NCBI GenBank assembly: GCA_963810055.1
Contig: CAWEME010000012.1
Location: 1 to 64,000, forward strand
DNA: 64,000 nt
Source of the DNA: REEB95 sp963810055
GTDB lineage: Bacteria; Pseudomonadota; Alphaproteobacteria; ATCC43930; CGMCC-115725
Direction of reading: 5' to 3'
The position numbers and the translations under genes are program-made. The notes under the pieces are model-generated. The model made no database searches. It saw nothing but the letters and a program-made list of their open reading frames with translations, and had not been told where the DNA came from. Of this stretch, positions 55,491 through 63,778 are shown piece by piece (position 1 is the stretch's first letter; the number at the start of each line of letters is the position of its first letter).

Positions 55491-56929
55491 CCGCGATGGA
55501 GTCGTGGTCCTTCCCGCCCGCCTACGACGACAATTATTTTCCCGATCCCGCGAGCCGCTATTGGTTCCCCGAACGGGAAACCATGCCTTCGTCCGAGCGC
55601 GAGGGCCTGATCCTCGAACGCCTGAAGACCGTCTGCGCCTATGCCTATGAGCGCGCGCCGTTCTACCGGCGCAAATGGGACCAGGCCGGGTTCCATCCCT
55701 CGCAGCTCAAATCGCTGGAGGATTTCGAAGCCAAGGTCCCGGTGGTGGAGAAAAAGGATTTGCGCGCCGCCCAGGAGCGGGCGGCGCCGTTCGGCGACTA
55801 TCTGTGCGCGCCCGAATCCGAGATCTTCCACATTCACGGCACCAGCGGCACCACCGGCCGGCCCACCGCCTTCGCCATCGGCCGCAACGACTGGCGCGCG
55901 ATCGCCAACGCCCATGCGCGGGTCATGTGGGCGATGGGCCTGCGGCCCGGCGACACCATCTGCGTCGCGGCGGTTTTCTCGCTTTACATGGGGAGCTGGG
56001 GCGCGCTCGCCGGCGCCGAGCGGCTGGGGGCGCGGTGCTTCCCGTTCGGCGCGGGCGTCGCCGGCATGTCGGCGCGTTGCGTCCAATGGCTCGCCATGGT
56101 CAAGCCGACCGCGTTTTACGGCACGCCGACTTATGCTTTGCACCTCGCCCAGATCGCCGCCGAGGAAGGGCTGAATCCGCGCGATTTCCGGCTCAAGATC
56201 ATGTTCTTTTCCGGCGAGCCCGGGGCGTCAATTCCCGGCTTGCGCGGCAAGCTCGAAGAGCTCTACGGCGCTAGGGTTTTCGACAGCGGCTCCATGGCCG
56301 AAGTGACGCCGTGGATGAACGTCGCGGGAACCGCCGAGACCTCCGGCATGTTGTGCTGGCAGGACATCGTCTACACCGAAGTCTGCGATCCCGCCACGAT
56401 GCGCCGCGTTCCCTACGGCGCGCGCGGGACGCCGGTCTATACCCATCTCGAGCGGACCTCGCAGCCGATGATCCGTCTGCTGTCGGGCGATCTCTCGCTG
56501 TGGACCAACGACAAGAACCCCTGCGGCCGCACCTATCCGCGCCTGCCGCACGGAATCTTCGGCCGGATCGACGACATGTTCACCATCCGCGGCGAGAACG
56601 TCTATCCGAGCGAGATCGACGCGGCGTTGAACGAGCTGCCGCATTACGGCGGCGAACACAACATCCTGATCAGCCGCGAAGCGACCATGGACGAGCTGCT
56701 GCTGCGCGTCGAATGCGACGCCGCGACCTTCGCCCGGGGCGCCGCCGCGGTTTCGGGATTCCGGATGGAGGTGGAGCGCAAGCTGCAGAAGGTTCTCGGC
56801 CTGCGGACGATCGTCGAGATCGTCAAGCCGAACTCGATCGCGCGGACCGATTTCAAGGCGCGCCGGGTGGTCGACGACCGGAAAATCTTCGCCGACATGC
56901 ACGCGCAGATCGAACAGGGGCGGCCTTGA
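55487..56929 (+). CDS. PaaK-like acyl-CoA ligase, probable 2-hydroxyisobutyryl-CoA ligase
   Basis: A 480-aa AMP-forming ligase of the phenylacetate-CoA ligase group. The ATP loop is FHIHGTSGTTGRPTAF near residue 117. FDSGSMAEVTPWMN near 265, GRIDDMFTIRGENVYPSEID near 360 and a C-terminal Lys region (NSIARTDFKARRV) follow the family. Its GTG start overlaps the hcmB stop in GTGA; ATG 55496 is the alternative. Lying between the two mutase subunit genes, it most likely activates 2-hydroxyisobutyrate, or a related branched hydroxy acid, to its CoA ester. The substrate is inferred from context. Confidence 0.82.
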   Translation: MTAMESWSFPPAYDDNYFPDPASRYWFPERETMPSSEREGLILERLKTVCAYAYERAPFYRRKWDQAGFHPSQLKSLEDFEAKVPVVEKKDLRAAQERAAPFGDYLCAPESEIFHIHGTSGTTGRPTAFAIGRNDWRAIANAHARVMWAMGLRPGDTICVAAVFSLYMGSWGALAGAERLGARCFPFGAGVAGMSARCVQWLAMVKPTAFYGTPTYALHLAQIAAEEGLNPRDFRLKIMFFSGEPGASIPGLRGKLEELYGARVFDSGSMAEVTPWMNVAGTAETSGMLCWQDIVYTEVCDPATMRRVPYGARGTPVYTHLERTSQPMIRLLSGDLSLWTNDKNPCGRTYPRLPHGIFGRIDDMFTIRGENVYPSEIDAALNELPHYGGEHNILISREATMDELLLRVECDAATFARGAAAVSGFRMEVERKLQKVLGLRTIVEIVKPNSIARTDFKARRVVDDRKIFADMHAQIEQGRP

Positions 56930-57942
56930 GCCCGAAGGTGGCCTCGTCCGACCTGGTGGCGCGGGTCCAGGCCGGCGAGCCGGCCGCCATCGCCCGGCTG
57001 ATCTCGCGCGCGGAGCACGGTTATCCGGAAGCGCGCGCCGCGCTCGCCCGGATCTACCAGCTGGCGGGTCGCGCCCACGTCGTCGGCATCACCGGCGTGC
57101 CGGGCAGCGGCAAATCGACGCTGGTCGCCCATTTGACGGAAAAATTCCGCGCCAAGGGCGTCAAGGTGGGCGTGATCGCGGTCGACCCGTCCAGCCCCTA
57201 TTCGGGCGGCGCGATCCTCGGCGACCGCATCCGCATGACCAAGATGGCCGACGATCCGGGGGTCTATATCCGCTCGATGGCGACCCATGGCGCGAGCGGC
57301 GGCATGGCGCATACGACGCTGGACGCGGTCGACATTCTCGACGTCGCCGGTTTCGACACGATCATCGTCGAGACCGTGGGCGTCGGCCAGGACGAGGTGG
57401 AGATCGTCAAGGCGTCGCACACCACGGTGGTGGTCTCGGCGCCCGGCCTCGGCGACGAAATCCAGGCGATCAAGGCCGGCATCCTCGAGATCGCGGACAT
57501 CCACGTGGTCTCGAAATGCGACCGCAGCGACGCCAACCGGACCATCGTCGATCTCAAGCAGATGCTGACGCTCGGCGCGGGGCCGAAAAAGCCGAAGCCG
57601 CTCTGGGCGGTTCCGGTGATCGGAACCAGCGCGGTAACGGAGACCGGCTTCGACGCTCTTCTGGAAGCCATCGAGAAGCACCGCAAGGTCGCGTTCGAGA
57701 GCCAGCTCGGGCGCGAGCGCGGGCTGGCGATCGCGCGGTTCCGGCTGAGAAAGACCGCCGAGAACATGCTGCTGCACCGCTTCGCCGACGACTTCGCCCA
57801 CGCGGATGGCGCGCTGGCGGCGCGGCTGTTGCGCCGCGAGACCGACCCGTACTCGGTCGCGGCGGAATTCCTCGAAACGGCAACCCTGCGCCAATCCCAT
57901 GGAGCCCGACATGAACCGGATGATCGATCCAAAATCGCTTGA
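56926..57942 (+). CDS. MeaB/ArgK-type G-protein chaperone of B12 mutase
   Basis: A 338-aa GTPase that protects and reloads cobalamin in acyl-CoA mutases. Walker A is GITGVPGSGKST near residue 47. DPSSPYSGGAILGDRIRM near 85 and ETVGVGQDEVEI near 147 are MeaB signatures. The guanine motif reads SKCD instead of the usual NKxD, an uncommon variant. The C-terminal dimerisation helix (LLHRFADDFAHADGALAARLL) is present. TTG 56926 overlaps the ligase stop in TTGA, and GTG 56938 is possible. Its 3' end overlaps the large-subunit gene by 32 nt. Confidence 0.88.
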   Translation: MSPKVASSDLVARVQAGEPAAIARLISRAEHGYPEARAALARIYQLAGRAHVVGITGVPGSGKSTLVAHLTEKFRAKGVKVGVIAVDPSSPYSGGAILGDRIRMTKMADDPGVYIRSMATHGASGGMAHTTLDAVDILDVAGFDTIIVETVGVGQDEVEIVKASHTTVVVSAPGLGDEIQAIKAGILEIADIHVVSKCDRSDANRTIVDLKQMLTLGAGPKKPKPLWAVPVIGTSAVTETGFDALLEAIEKHRKVAFESQLGRERGLAIARFRLRKTAENMLLHRFADDFAHADGALAARLLRRETDPYSVAAEFLETATLRQSHGARHEPDDRSKIA

Positions 57943-59602
57943 GCAGGTCAGCGAGCAGGTCGCCGAGTGGGAGCAAAACGAGGTCGCGGCGTTTTTGCGC
58001 AAGCAACGCGAGCGGCGCGAGCAGTTCTTCACCACCGGCGACATCCCGGTCAAGCGCGTCTACACCGCCGCCGACGTCGCCGACATCCCGCTCGAGGACA
58101 TCGGATTGCCGGGCCGCTATCCCTTCACGCGCGGCCCTTATCCGACCATGTACCGCAGCCGGCATTGGACCATGCGCCAGATCGCGGGATTCGGCACCGG
58201 CGAGGACACCAACAAGCGGTTCAAATACCTGATCAAGCAGGGGCAGACCGGACTTTCCACCGACTTCGACATGCCCACGCTCATGGGCTACGACAGCGAC
58301 GATCCGATGAGCGAGGGCGAAGTCGGCCGCGAAGGCGTGGCGGTCGACACGCTCGCCGACATGGAAGCGCTCTACGACGGCATCGATCTCGAGAACATCT
58401 CGGTGTCCATGACGATCAATCCGTCGGCGTGGATCCTGCTCGCCATGTACGTCGCGCTGGCGAAGAAGCGCGGCCTCGATCCGCACAAATTGTCGGGCAC
58501 GATCCAGGCCGACATCCTCAAGGAGTACATGGCGCAGAAGGAGTATTGCTTTCCGATCGGGCCTTCGGTGCGCATCGTGCGCGACTGCATCACCTATTGC
58601 GCCGAAAACATGCGGCGCTACAACCCGATCAATATTTCCGGCTATCACATCTCGGAAGCGGGATCCTCGCCCTTGCAGGAGGTGGCCTTCACGCTCGCCA
58701 ACGGCATCGTCTATGTCGAGGAGGTCCTGAAAACCGGAATGGACGTCGACAAGTTCGCGTCGCGCCTGGCGTTCTACTTCGTCAGCCAGGGCGATTTCTT
58801 CGAGGAGATCGCGAAATTCCGCGCCGCGCGGCGCTGTTGGGCGAAAATCATGAAGAAACGCTTCGGCGCGAAGAACCAGGAATCCATGCGGCTGCGCTTC
58901 CATTGCCAGACGGCCGCCGCGACCCTGACCAAGCCGCAATATCAGATCAACATCGTCCGCACCGCCTTGCAGGCGCTGTCGGCCGTGCTCGGCGGCTGCC
59001 AGTCGCTGCACACCAACGGCTACGACGAGGCTTTCGCGATTCCGACCGAGGACGCCATGCGCATGGCGCTCCGCACGCAGCAGATCATCGCCGAGGAAAT
59101 CAACGTGTCCAACGTGGTCGATCCGATCGGCGGGTCTTACTTCGTCGAAAGCCTGACCAGCGAATACGAGAGACGCATTTTCGAAATCCTCGACTATGTC
59201 GACGCCAACGGCGGGACGATCAAGCTGATCGAGGAAGGCTGGTTCCAGAAGCAGATCGCGGACTTCGCCTACGAGACCGCTTTGCGCAAGCAGACCGGCG
59301 AAAAGCCGGTCATCGGCGTCAACCGGTTCATCGACGAGGAAGAGGTTCCCGAACTCGAAACCCACCCCTACGACCCGAAGACGGCGGAACGGCAGATCGC
59401 CCGGACCCGGCGCGTCCGCGCCGAGCGCGACCCGTTGCAATACAAAACCGCGATGGAAAGACTGGTCGCGGCCGCCCAGGACGACCGGCGGAATATCATG
59501 CCCGTCACCATCGAGGCGGTCGAGAACGGGGCGACCATGGGCGAGATCGTCGCCGCCTTGAAAAAGCTTTGGGGCACCTATCGCGAAACGCCGGTCTTCT
59601 GA
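57911..59602 (+). CDS. hcmA: 2-hydroxyisobutyryl-CoA mutase large subunit
   Basis: A 563-aa substrate-binding barrel of a B12 acyl-CoA mutase, interconverting 2-hydroxyisobutyryl-CoA and (S)-3-hydroxybutyryl-CoA. In the characterised Aquincola enzyme Ile90 and Asp117 define this specificity. Here WTMRQIAGFG puts Ile at 91, and GLSTDFDMPT puts Asp at 118, the same 27-residue spacing with a one-residue offset. Methylmalonyl- and isobutyryl-CoA mutases have Tyr or Phe after RQ. NPSAWILLAMYVALAKKRG and the end LWGTYRETPVF also match the HcmA type. ATG 57911 is used; ATG 57899 would add four residues. No B12 domain is fused, consistent with hcmB. Confidence 0.88.
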   Translation: MNRMIDPKSLEQVSEQVAEWEQNEVAAFLRKQRERREQFFTTGDIPVKRVYTAADVADIPLEDIGLPGRYPFTRGPYPTMYRSRHWTMRQIAGFGTGEDTNKRFKYLIKQGQTGLSTDFDMPTLMGYDSDDPMSEGEVGREGVAVDTLADMEALYDGIDLENISVSMTINPSAWILLAMYVALAKKRGLDPHKLSGTIQADILKEYMAQKEYCFPIGPSVRIVRDCITYCAENMRRYNPINISGYHISEAGSSPLQEVAFTLANGIVYVEEVLKTGMDVDKFASRLAFYFVSQGDFFEEIAKFRAARRCWAKIMKKRFGAKNQESMRLRFHCQTAAATLTKPQYQINIVRTALQALSAVLGGCQSLHTNGYDEAFAIPTEDAMRMALRTQQIIAEEINVSNVVDPIGGSYFVESLTSEYERRIFEILDYVDANGGTIKLIEEGWFQKQIADFAYETALRKQTGEKPVIGVNRFIDEEEVPELETHPYDPKTAERQIARTRRVRAERDPLQYKTAMERLVAAAQDDRRNIMPVTIEAVENGATMGEIVAALKKLWGTYRETPVF

Positions 59603-59608
59603 CCGCCG

Positions 59609-59812
59609 AACTTGGCCCTCGCCTATGCTATGGATTCTTCCCGGCTCCGCATGACGGCGAGGGCTGAACTTGGACCTCGCCTATGCTATGGATTCTTCTT
59701 GGCTCCGCATGACGGCGAGGGCCGAACTTGGCCCTCGCCTATGCTGTGGATTCTTCTTGGCTCCGCATGACGGCGAGGGCCGAACTTGGCCCTCGCCTAT
59801 GCTACGCTGCCG
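59609..59812 (-). repeat. Intergenic hairpin repeat, about 3.5 tandem copies at 58-bp period (locus g)
   Basis: Unit boundaries fall at 59609, 59667, 59725 and 59783, exactly 58 bp apart. Read on the minus strand each unit is GTAGCATAGGC, stem GGCGAGGGCC, loop AAGTTC, stem GGCCCTCGCC, GTCATGCGGAGCCAAGAAG. The second copy has CTCGCCGTC/GAGGTCC variants. Unlike the other loci it lies antisense to both neighbours, filling the whole gap between hcmA and pyrD and ending four bases before the pyrD ATG. Confidence 0.88.
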
Positions 59813-59815
59813 CTC

Positions 59816-60874
59816 ATGACCTCCCTGCCCGATCTGGCGCTCCCGCTGTTCATGGCGCTTTCCCCCGAGGCGGCGCATCGCGCGAGCATCCTGGCCTTGC
59901 GCCTGATGCCGCTTCGCGCCGCCTCGCCCGACCCGGCCCCCTTGCGCGTCAAGCTGTGGGGGCGGAGCTTTCCCAATCCGGTCGGGCTGGCCGCGGGCTT
60001 CGACAAGCACGCCGAGGTGCCGGACGCGATGCTCGGTCTTGGCTTCGGATTTGTTGAAATCGGCACGGTGACGCCGCGTCCGCAGGCGGGCAATCCCAAG
60101 CCGCGCCTGTTCCGGCTCAAGGAGGACGGCGCGGTCATCAACCGCCTGGGCTTTAACAGCGAAGGTTTGGACGCGGTGGCGGCGCGGCTCCAGGCCCGGC
60201 GCGGCCGGGGCGGCATCGTCGGCGCCAATATCGGCAAGAACCGCGACAGCAAAAACGCCGCGGCGGATTACGCTTCCTGCGTCGCGAAGCTTGCACCCTT
60301 GGTGGATTACATCGCCGTCAACGTCTCATCGCCCAACACGCCGGGCTTGCGCGAGTTGCAGAAGAAAGCGGCGCTGCTCGAGCTGATCGCGGCGCTCAAG
60401 CTGGCGCGCGCCAAGGCGGCGCCGAAGCGCCCGCCGCCGCTCTTGTTGAAGATCGCGCCCGATCTTTCGCCCAAGGAACGCGAAGGCATCGCCGAGGCGG
60501 CGCTCGACGCCGCCATCGACGGGCTGATCGTCTCCAACACCACGGTGGCCAGGCCCAAGGATTTGAAAAGCGAATTCGCGCGCGAAGCGGGCGGATTGAG
60601 CGGCAAGCCGCTCTTTTTAGCATCGACCCAACTCCTCGCCGAGATGTGGAAACTCACTGGCGGCCGCATACCGCTGATCGGCGGCGGCGGGATAAGTTCG
60701 GGCGCGGACGCCTACGCCAAGATTCGCACCGGGGCGAGCCTGGTGCAGCTTTACACCGCCTTGACCTATGAGGGCGTGGGCCTGGTCGCGCGCATCAAGC
60801 GCGAGTTGGTGGAATTGCTGAAGCGCGACGGATTCAAGAACATTGCCGAGGCGGTGGGCGCCGGCGAGTCATGA
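59816..60874 (+). CDS. pyrD: Dihydroorotate dehydrogenase (quinone), class 2
   Basis: Membrane-associated FMN enzyme that oxidises dihydroorotate with ubiquinone in pyrimidine synthesis. The N-terminal amphipathic helices (LPDLALPLFMALSPEAAHRASILALRL) are the class 2 membrane tether. NPVGLAAGFDKHAEVPDAM near residue 63, INRLGFNSEGLD near 112, VNVSSPNTPGLR near 172 and PLIGGGGISSGADAY near 285 follow the family. ATG 59816 is chosen for the family start. The leader just upstream is filled by the 58-bp repeat array, so its promoter must lie within or before it. It overlaps the next gene by 4 nt. Confidence 0.95.
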   Translation: MTSLPDLALPLFMALSPEAAHRASILALRLMPLRAASPDPAPLRVKLWGRSFPNPVGLAAGFDKHAEVPDAMLGLGFGFVEIGTVTPRPQAGNPKPRLFRLKEDGAVINRLGFNSEGLDAVAARLQARRGRGGIVGANIGKNRDSKNAAADYASCVAKLAPLVDYIAVNVSSPNTPGLRELQKKAALLELIAALKLARAKAAPKRPPPLLLKIAPDLSPKEREGIAEAALDAAIDGLIVSNTTVARPKDLKSEFAREAGGLSGKPLFLASTQLLAEMWKLTGGRIPLIGGGGISSGADAYAKIRTGASLVQLYTALTYEGVGLVARIKRELVELLKRDGFKNIAEAVGAGES

Positions 60875-61740
60875 CTTTGCGCATCCTCTCGGGCCTGGGC
60901 GAGATCGCGTCCGGTTATGACGGCTTCATCCTCGATCTCTGGGGCGTGCTGCATGACGGCAGCCGGCCTTTTCCCGGCGCGGTCGAGGCCTTGACCCGGC
61001 TCAAGGCCCTGGGCAAGCGCAGTGTCGTGCTTTCCAACGCGCCGCGCCGCGCCGAAATGGTGGCAAAGCGCGTGGCCGAGATCGGAATTCCGCGAAACCT
61101 CTACGACGAGATCCATTCCTCGGGCGAGGAGGCGTGGCGGCATCTGGCCAAGCGCGACGACCCGTTCTTCCGCGCGCTCGGGCGGCGCTGCTATTTCATC
61201 GGGCCGCGGCGCGACGATCCCTTGATGGCGGGGCTCGATCTGGAGCGGGTCGAGGATGTGGCGCGCGCCGATTTCCTGCTGGCGGTCGGGCCGGGGGATT
61301 GGGAGGAAAGCCTCGCGCCTTTTGAACCCGTGTTGAAAGCCGCGCGCGCGCGCGATCTGCCGATGGTTTGCGCCAATGCCGATCTGGTGGTGATGCATCA
61401 GGGCAAGCGCAGCATCTGCGCCGGGGCGATGGCGGCCTATTACGAAGAGATCGGCGGCAAGGTGCGCTGGCACGGCAAGCCCTATCTCTCGGTCTATGAG
61501 ACGAGTTTTTCCCTGCTCGGCGTCAAGGACCGCCGGCGCATCCTGGCGGTGGGCGATTCTTTGCGCACCGACATCGCCGGCGCCAAGGCGGCCCAGATCG
61601 ACAGCGTCCTGGTGGCGAGCGGCATCCATGCCGAGGAGATCGGGCTCAAGCCGGGGACGCTCGATCCCGACCGGGTCGAACGTTTGATCCAGGCGGCGGG
61701 CCTGGCGCCGGTCGCGGCGATGGAACAGTTCCGCTGGTGA
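60871..61740 (+). CDS. TIGR01459 family HAD-type hydrolase
   Basis: A 289-aa haloacid-dehalogenase hydrolase with the nucleophile motif GFILDLWGVLHDG near residue 18, where the second Asp of DxD is replaced by a Trp-containing variant as in NagD-like proteins. Motif II is VVLSNAPRR near 51 and motif III/IV ILAVGDSLRTDIAGAK near 225. TIGR01459 members often follow pyrD or ribF in alphaproteobacteria. The substrate is unknown. The ATG overlaps the pyrD stop in ATGA, so they are coupled. Confidence 0.85.
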   Translation: MTLRILSGLGEIASGYDGFILDLWGVLHDGSRPFPGAVEALTRLKALGKRSVVLSNAPRRAEMVAKRVAEIGIPRNLYDEIHSSGEEAWRHLAKRDDPFFRALGRRCYFIGPRRDDPLMAGLDLERVEDVARADFLLAVGPGDWEESLAPFEPVLKAARARDLPMVCANADLVVMHQGKRSICAGAMAAYYEEIGGKVRWHGKPYLSVYETSFSLLGVKDRRRILAVGDSLRTDIAGAKAAQIDSVLVASGIHAEEIGLKPGTLDPDRVERLIQAAGLAPVAAMEQFRW

Positions 61741-61741
61741 A

Positions 61742-62098
61742 TTAGTGGGCGGGTCCGCCGCGGTGCAGGATCGAGGCCGCCAGGCTGGTGTCGTAGGCGA
61801 GGCCCGCCGGCGTCATAACGGCGGCCTGGGGAAAATGCGCCGCCTTGATCAGCCCCTTGCGCTCGAGCGCCACCCAGGCCGCCCGGTTCATCAGCCCGGT
61901 CGCGTCCTTGGCCATGACCACCGCGTCGGCCAGATGGAAATGATCGCCATGCGGCGGACCCGACATGTTGGCGACCAGCAGTTCGCCCGGCCCTTCGGCC
62001 GGCCGCGCATTGCCCGGCACCCGCGCCAGATGCTGGAGCAGGGCCAGGGTCTTCAACTGGAGCGGGTTGAGATTGAGCGGGTTGTGTTTGGGCGCCAT
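61742..62098 (-). CDS. Conserved hypothetical protein
   Basis: A 118-aa protein beginning MAPKHNPLNLNPLQLKTL, a start shared by a family of uncharacterised alphaproteobacterial proteins. ALLQHLARVPGN, a Gly/Pro-rich strand segment (NMSGPPHGDHFHLADAVVMAKDATGLMN) and KGLIKAAHFPQAAVMTPAGLAYD follow. The His-rich GDHFH could bind a metal, but no function is established. ATG 62098 is used; ATG 62110 in frame is equally possible. It is convergent with the HAD gene, one base apart. Confidence 0.65.
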   Translation of the reverse strand: MAPKHNPLNLNPLQLKTLALLQHLARVPGNARPAEGPGELLVANMSGPPHGDHFHLADAVVMAKDATGLMNRAAWVALERKGLIKAAHFPQAAVMTPAGLAYDTSLAASILHRGGPAH

Positions 62099-62142
62099 GA
62101 TGGCCGCCATCTTAGAACAGGAGACCGGCCGCCAGGCAAGGC

Positions 62143-62631
62143 CTAGGAATTTCCAGGGGGAGTTCCTGGGGGAGTTCCGGGAGAAGTTCCGGGGGAGGTT
62201 TCCGGCGCCGCCTGGTGGTTCCCGAGCCGCGCGATCAGCCGCAAGATTTCGGCCTGGAGATCGCGGTCGCGGATGCCGTAATAGCCCCGCACCAGCGACA
62301 AGACCTCGCGCCGGTCGAAGGGAGCGCTTGCCTCCCCGGCTTCCGCCGCCGGAAAGCCTTCGGCTCCCGGGCCGGAATAATCCGCGAAGAAAAAGCCGGG
62401 CACGACCTGCAGCGCCACCGACATGTCGTAAAGCCGGCTGGCCGAGATGCGGATCGCTCCCGATTCGTATTTCTGCACCGCCTGGAAGGACACGCCGATG
62501 CGCGCGGCCAGCGCGCTCTGGCTCATGCGCAGCTGGGCGCGGCGCAGCCGGATGCGGCTTCCGACATGGCAATCGATCGGATGCCGCGTTTCCACGGGCT
62601 CGGTCCCGGACTTGAATTGACGCACCACCAT
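62143..62631 (-). CDS. XRE family regulator with repetitive Ser/Pro/Gly tail
   Basis: A 162-aa helix-turn-helix regulator. The Cro/C1 domain spans about residues 20-75 (GSRIRLRRAQLRMSQSALAARIGVSFQAVQKYESGAIRISASRLYDMSVAL), the arrangement seen in many alphaproteobacterial XRE regulators. A middle region (FDRREVLSLVRGYYGIRD...ILRLIARLG) ends in an unusual tail of repeated SPGT/PPGT tetrapeptides encoded by a 12-nt tandem repeat. ATG 62631 has a GAGGAAAG site. Confidence 0.82.
   Translation of the reverse strand: MVVRQFKSGTEPVETRHPIDCHVGSRIRLRRAQLRMSQSALAARIGVSFQAVQKYESGAIRISASRLYDMSVALQVVPGFFFADYSGPGAEGFPAAEAGEASAPFDRREVLSLVRGYYGIRDRDLQAEILRLIARLGNHQAAPETSPGTSPGTPPGTPPGNS
62146..62203 (-). 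repeat. 12-nt tandem repeat inside the XRE gene
   Basis: About 4.5 imperfect copies of a GGAACTCCCCC-type unit on the minus strand, coding the SPGT/PPGT run at the very C-terminus of the XRE regulator and stopping at its stop codon. The unit length is a multiple of three, so copy changes would keep the frame. Confidence 0.6.
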
Positions 62632-62932
62632 GCTTTCCTCTTTTCTCTTCCACGCGCGAAACGGCAACGGACTTCCCAGGGCGCGGCTTCCGCGCCTTGA
62701 GTTCGTCATCCCATTTGCCCGATTGCGGCTTTTGCCGTTTGCGGCCGCCTTCTGGCGGCGGCTTGGAGTTGGGTCCCGCCCAAGCGGCGCGGGCACCCGA
62801 TCGCCATCACGGTCGGCGATGCGTTACTCTTAATTTGCGCGCAAAATAGCGGTGAATCTAGAACCGGGTAAAGGAATTTCGCGCCTGCGGCGATATGTCC
62901 GTGAACAAACATGGTTAATCCGGCGCGCTAGC

Positions 62933-63015
62933 GCGTGATCGCCTTTGGCAATCACGCTCTAACATTTGTTTGGGCCGCGCGATTTCATCGGTTTGATGGA
63001 ATCACCCGATTCCAT
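62933..63015. repeat. Two intergenic inverted repeats
   Basis: First, GCGTGAT...ATCACGC with an inner GCC-TTT-GGC (62933-62957). Second, ATGGAATC-ACCC-GATTCCAT (62996-63015). Both palindromes are of types dispersed in alphaproteobacterial genomes. They fill the gap between the XRE gene and the TauE/SafE gene stop. No gene is seen in 62833-63031. Confidence 0.55.
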
Positions 63016-63031
63016 TCAGACCGATATTGCT

Positions 63032-63778
63032 CTAGCCGCGCAACGCCGCGTTCGCCAGGAAGGTCAGTCCGGTGGCGACATAGACGCCGAGCAGCACGCG
63101 CTGGAAGGCGCGCTCGCTCAATTGCACATGGACGTAGCGCCCGAGCCACATGCCGATCCCGGTCGGGACCAGCATCAGCACCGACAGGCCCAGCTCGGCA
63201 TGGGAAGCGACTCCCATCAGCCACAGCCCCAGCAGCAATCCCACCCCCGCCGTCACGTACATGATCGAGATGGCGGGAATGAATTCCTCCTTGGTGAGGC
63301 GCATGCCGAAGACATAGAGCATGAGCGGCGGGCCGTAGAAGGTGGAGATGCCGCCCAGGAAACCGCTCGCCACCCCGACCAGCGGGTTGAGCCAGGCCTC
63401 GTGGCGCGGCTGGAGACGCAGATGCGGGCGCAGGCTGACGAAGACCGGGAAAGCGATCACCGCCAGGCCGATGATCAGGTCGAGCACCCGCTCCGGCAGC
63501 ACCACCAGAAGCCGCACCGAAAACAGGATGGAAACCAGCAGAGGCAGAAGCAGGGTCCAGAAGCGCCGCAGCAGGGGCACGAACCGGCCGCCCTGGAAGC
63601 TCTGCACCAAATTCGCGGCGGTGACCGGAATCGTGGTCAGCGTCACCGCGGTCTTGAGATTGACCAGCATGGTCAAAAGCGGCACCGCCACCAGCGGCAT
63701 GCCGATGCCGACCACGCCCTTGACCGTGCTGCCGGCCAGGAGCGCGAGCGAGCAGAGGAAGAGGAGGAAGGACGTCAT
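63032..63778 (-). CDS. Sulfite exporter TauE/SafE family protein
   Basis: A 248-aa inner-membrane protein with about eight helices. SLALLAGSTVKGVVGIGMPLVAVPLLTMLVNLKTAV near residue 10 is the TauE/SafE signature (a Gly-rich first helix and a VP turn). The half-repeat GVASGFLGGISTFYGPPLMLYVFGM near 130 repeats it. The transported anion is unknown. ATG 63778 overlaps the stop of the upstream chromate-transporter gene in ATGA. Confidence 0.86.
   Translation of the reverse strand: MTSFLLFLCSLALLAGSTVKGVVGIGMPLVAVPLLTMLVNLKTAVTLTTIPVTAANLVQSFQGGRFVPLLRRFWTLLLPLLVSILFSVRLLVVLPERVLDLIIGLAVIAFPVFVSLRPHLRLQPRHEAWLNPLVGVASGFLGGISTFYGPPLMLYVFGMRLTKEEFIPAISIMYVTAGVGLLLGLWLMGVASHAELGLSVLMLVPTGIGMWLGRYVHVQLSERAFQRVLLGVYVATGLTFLANAALRG

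Noticed and set aside
59609..59812. CRISPR array
   Set aside because: The 58-bp units are contiguous with no unique spacers, are themselves palindromic, and no cas gene is near.
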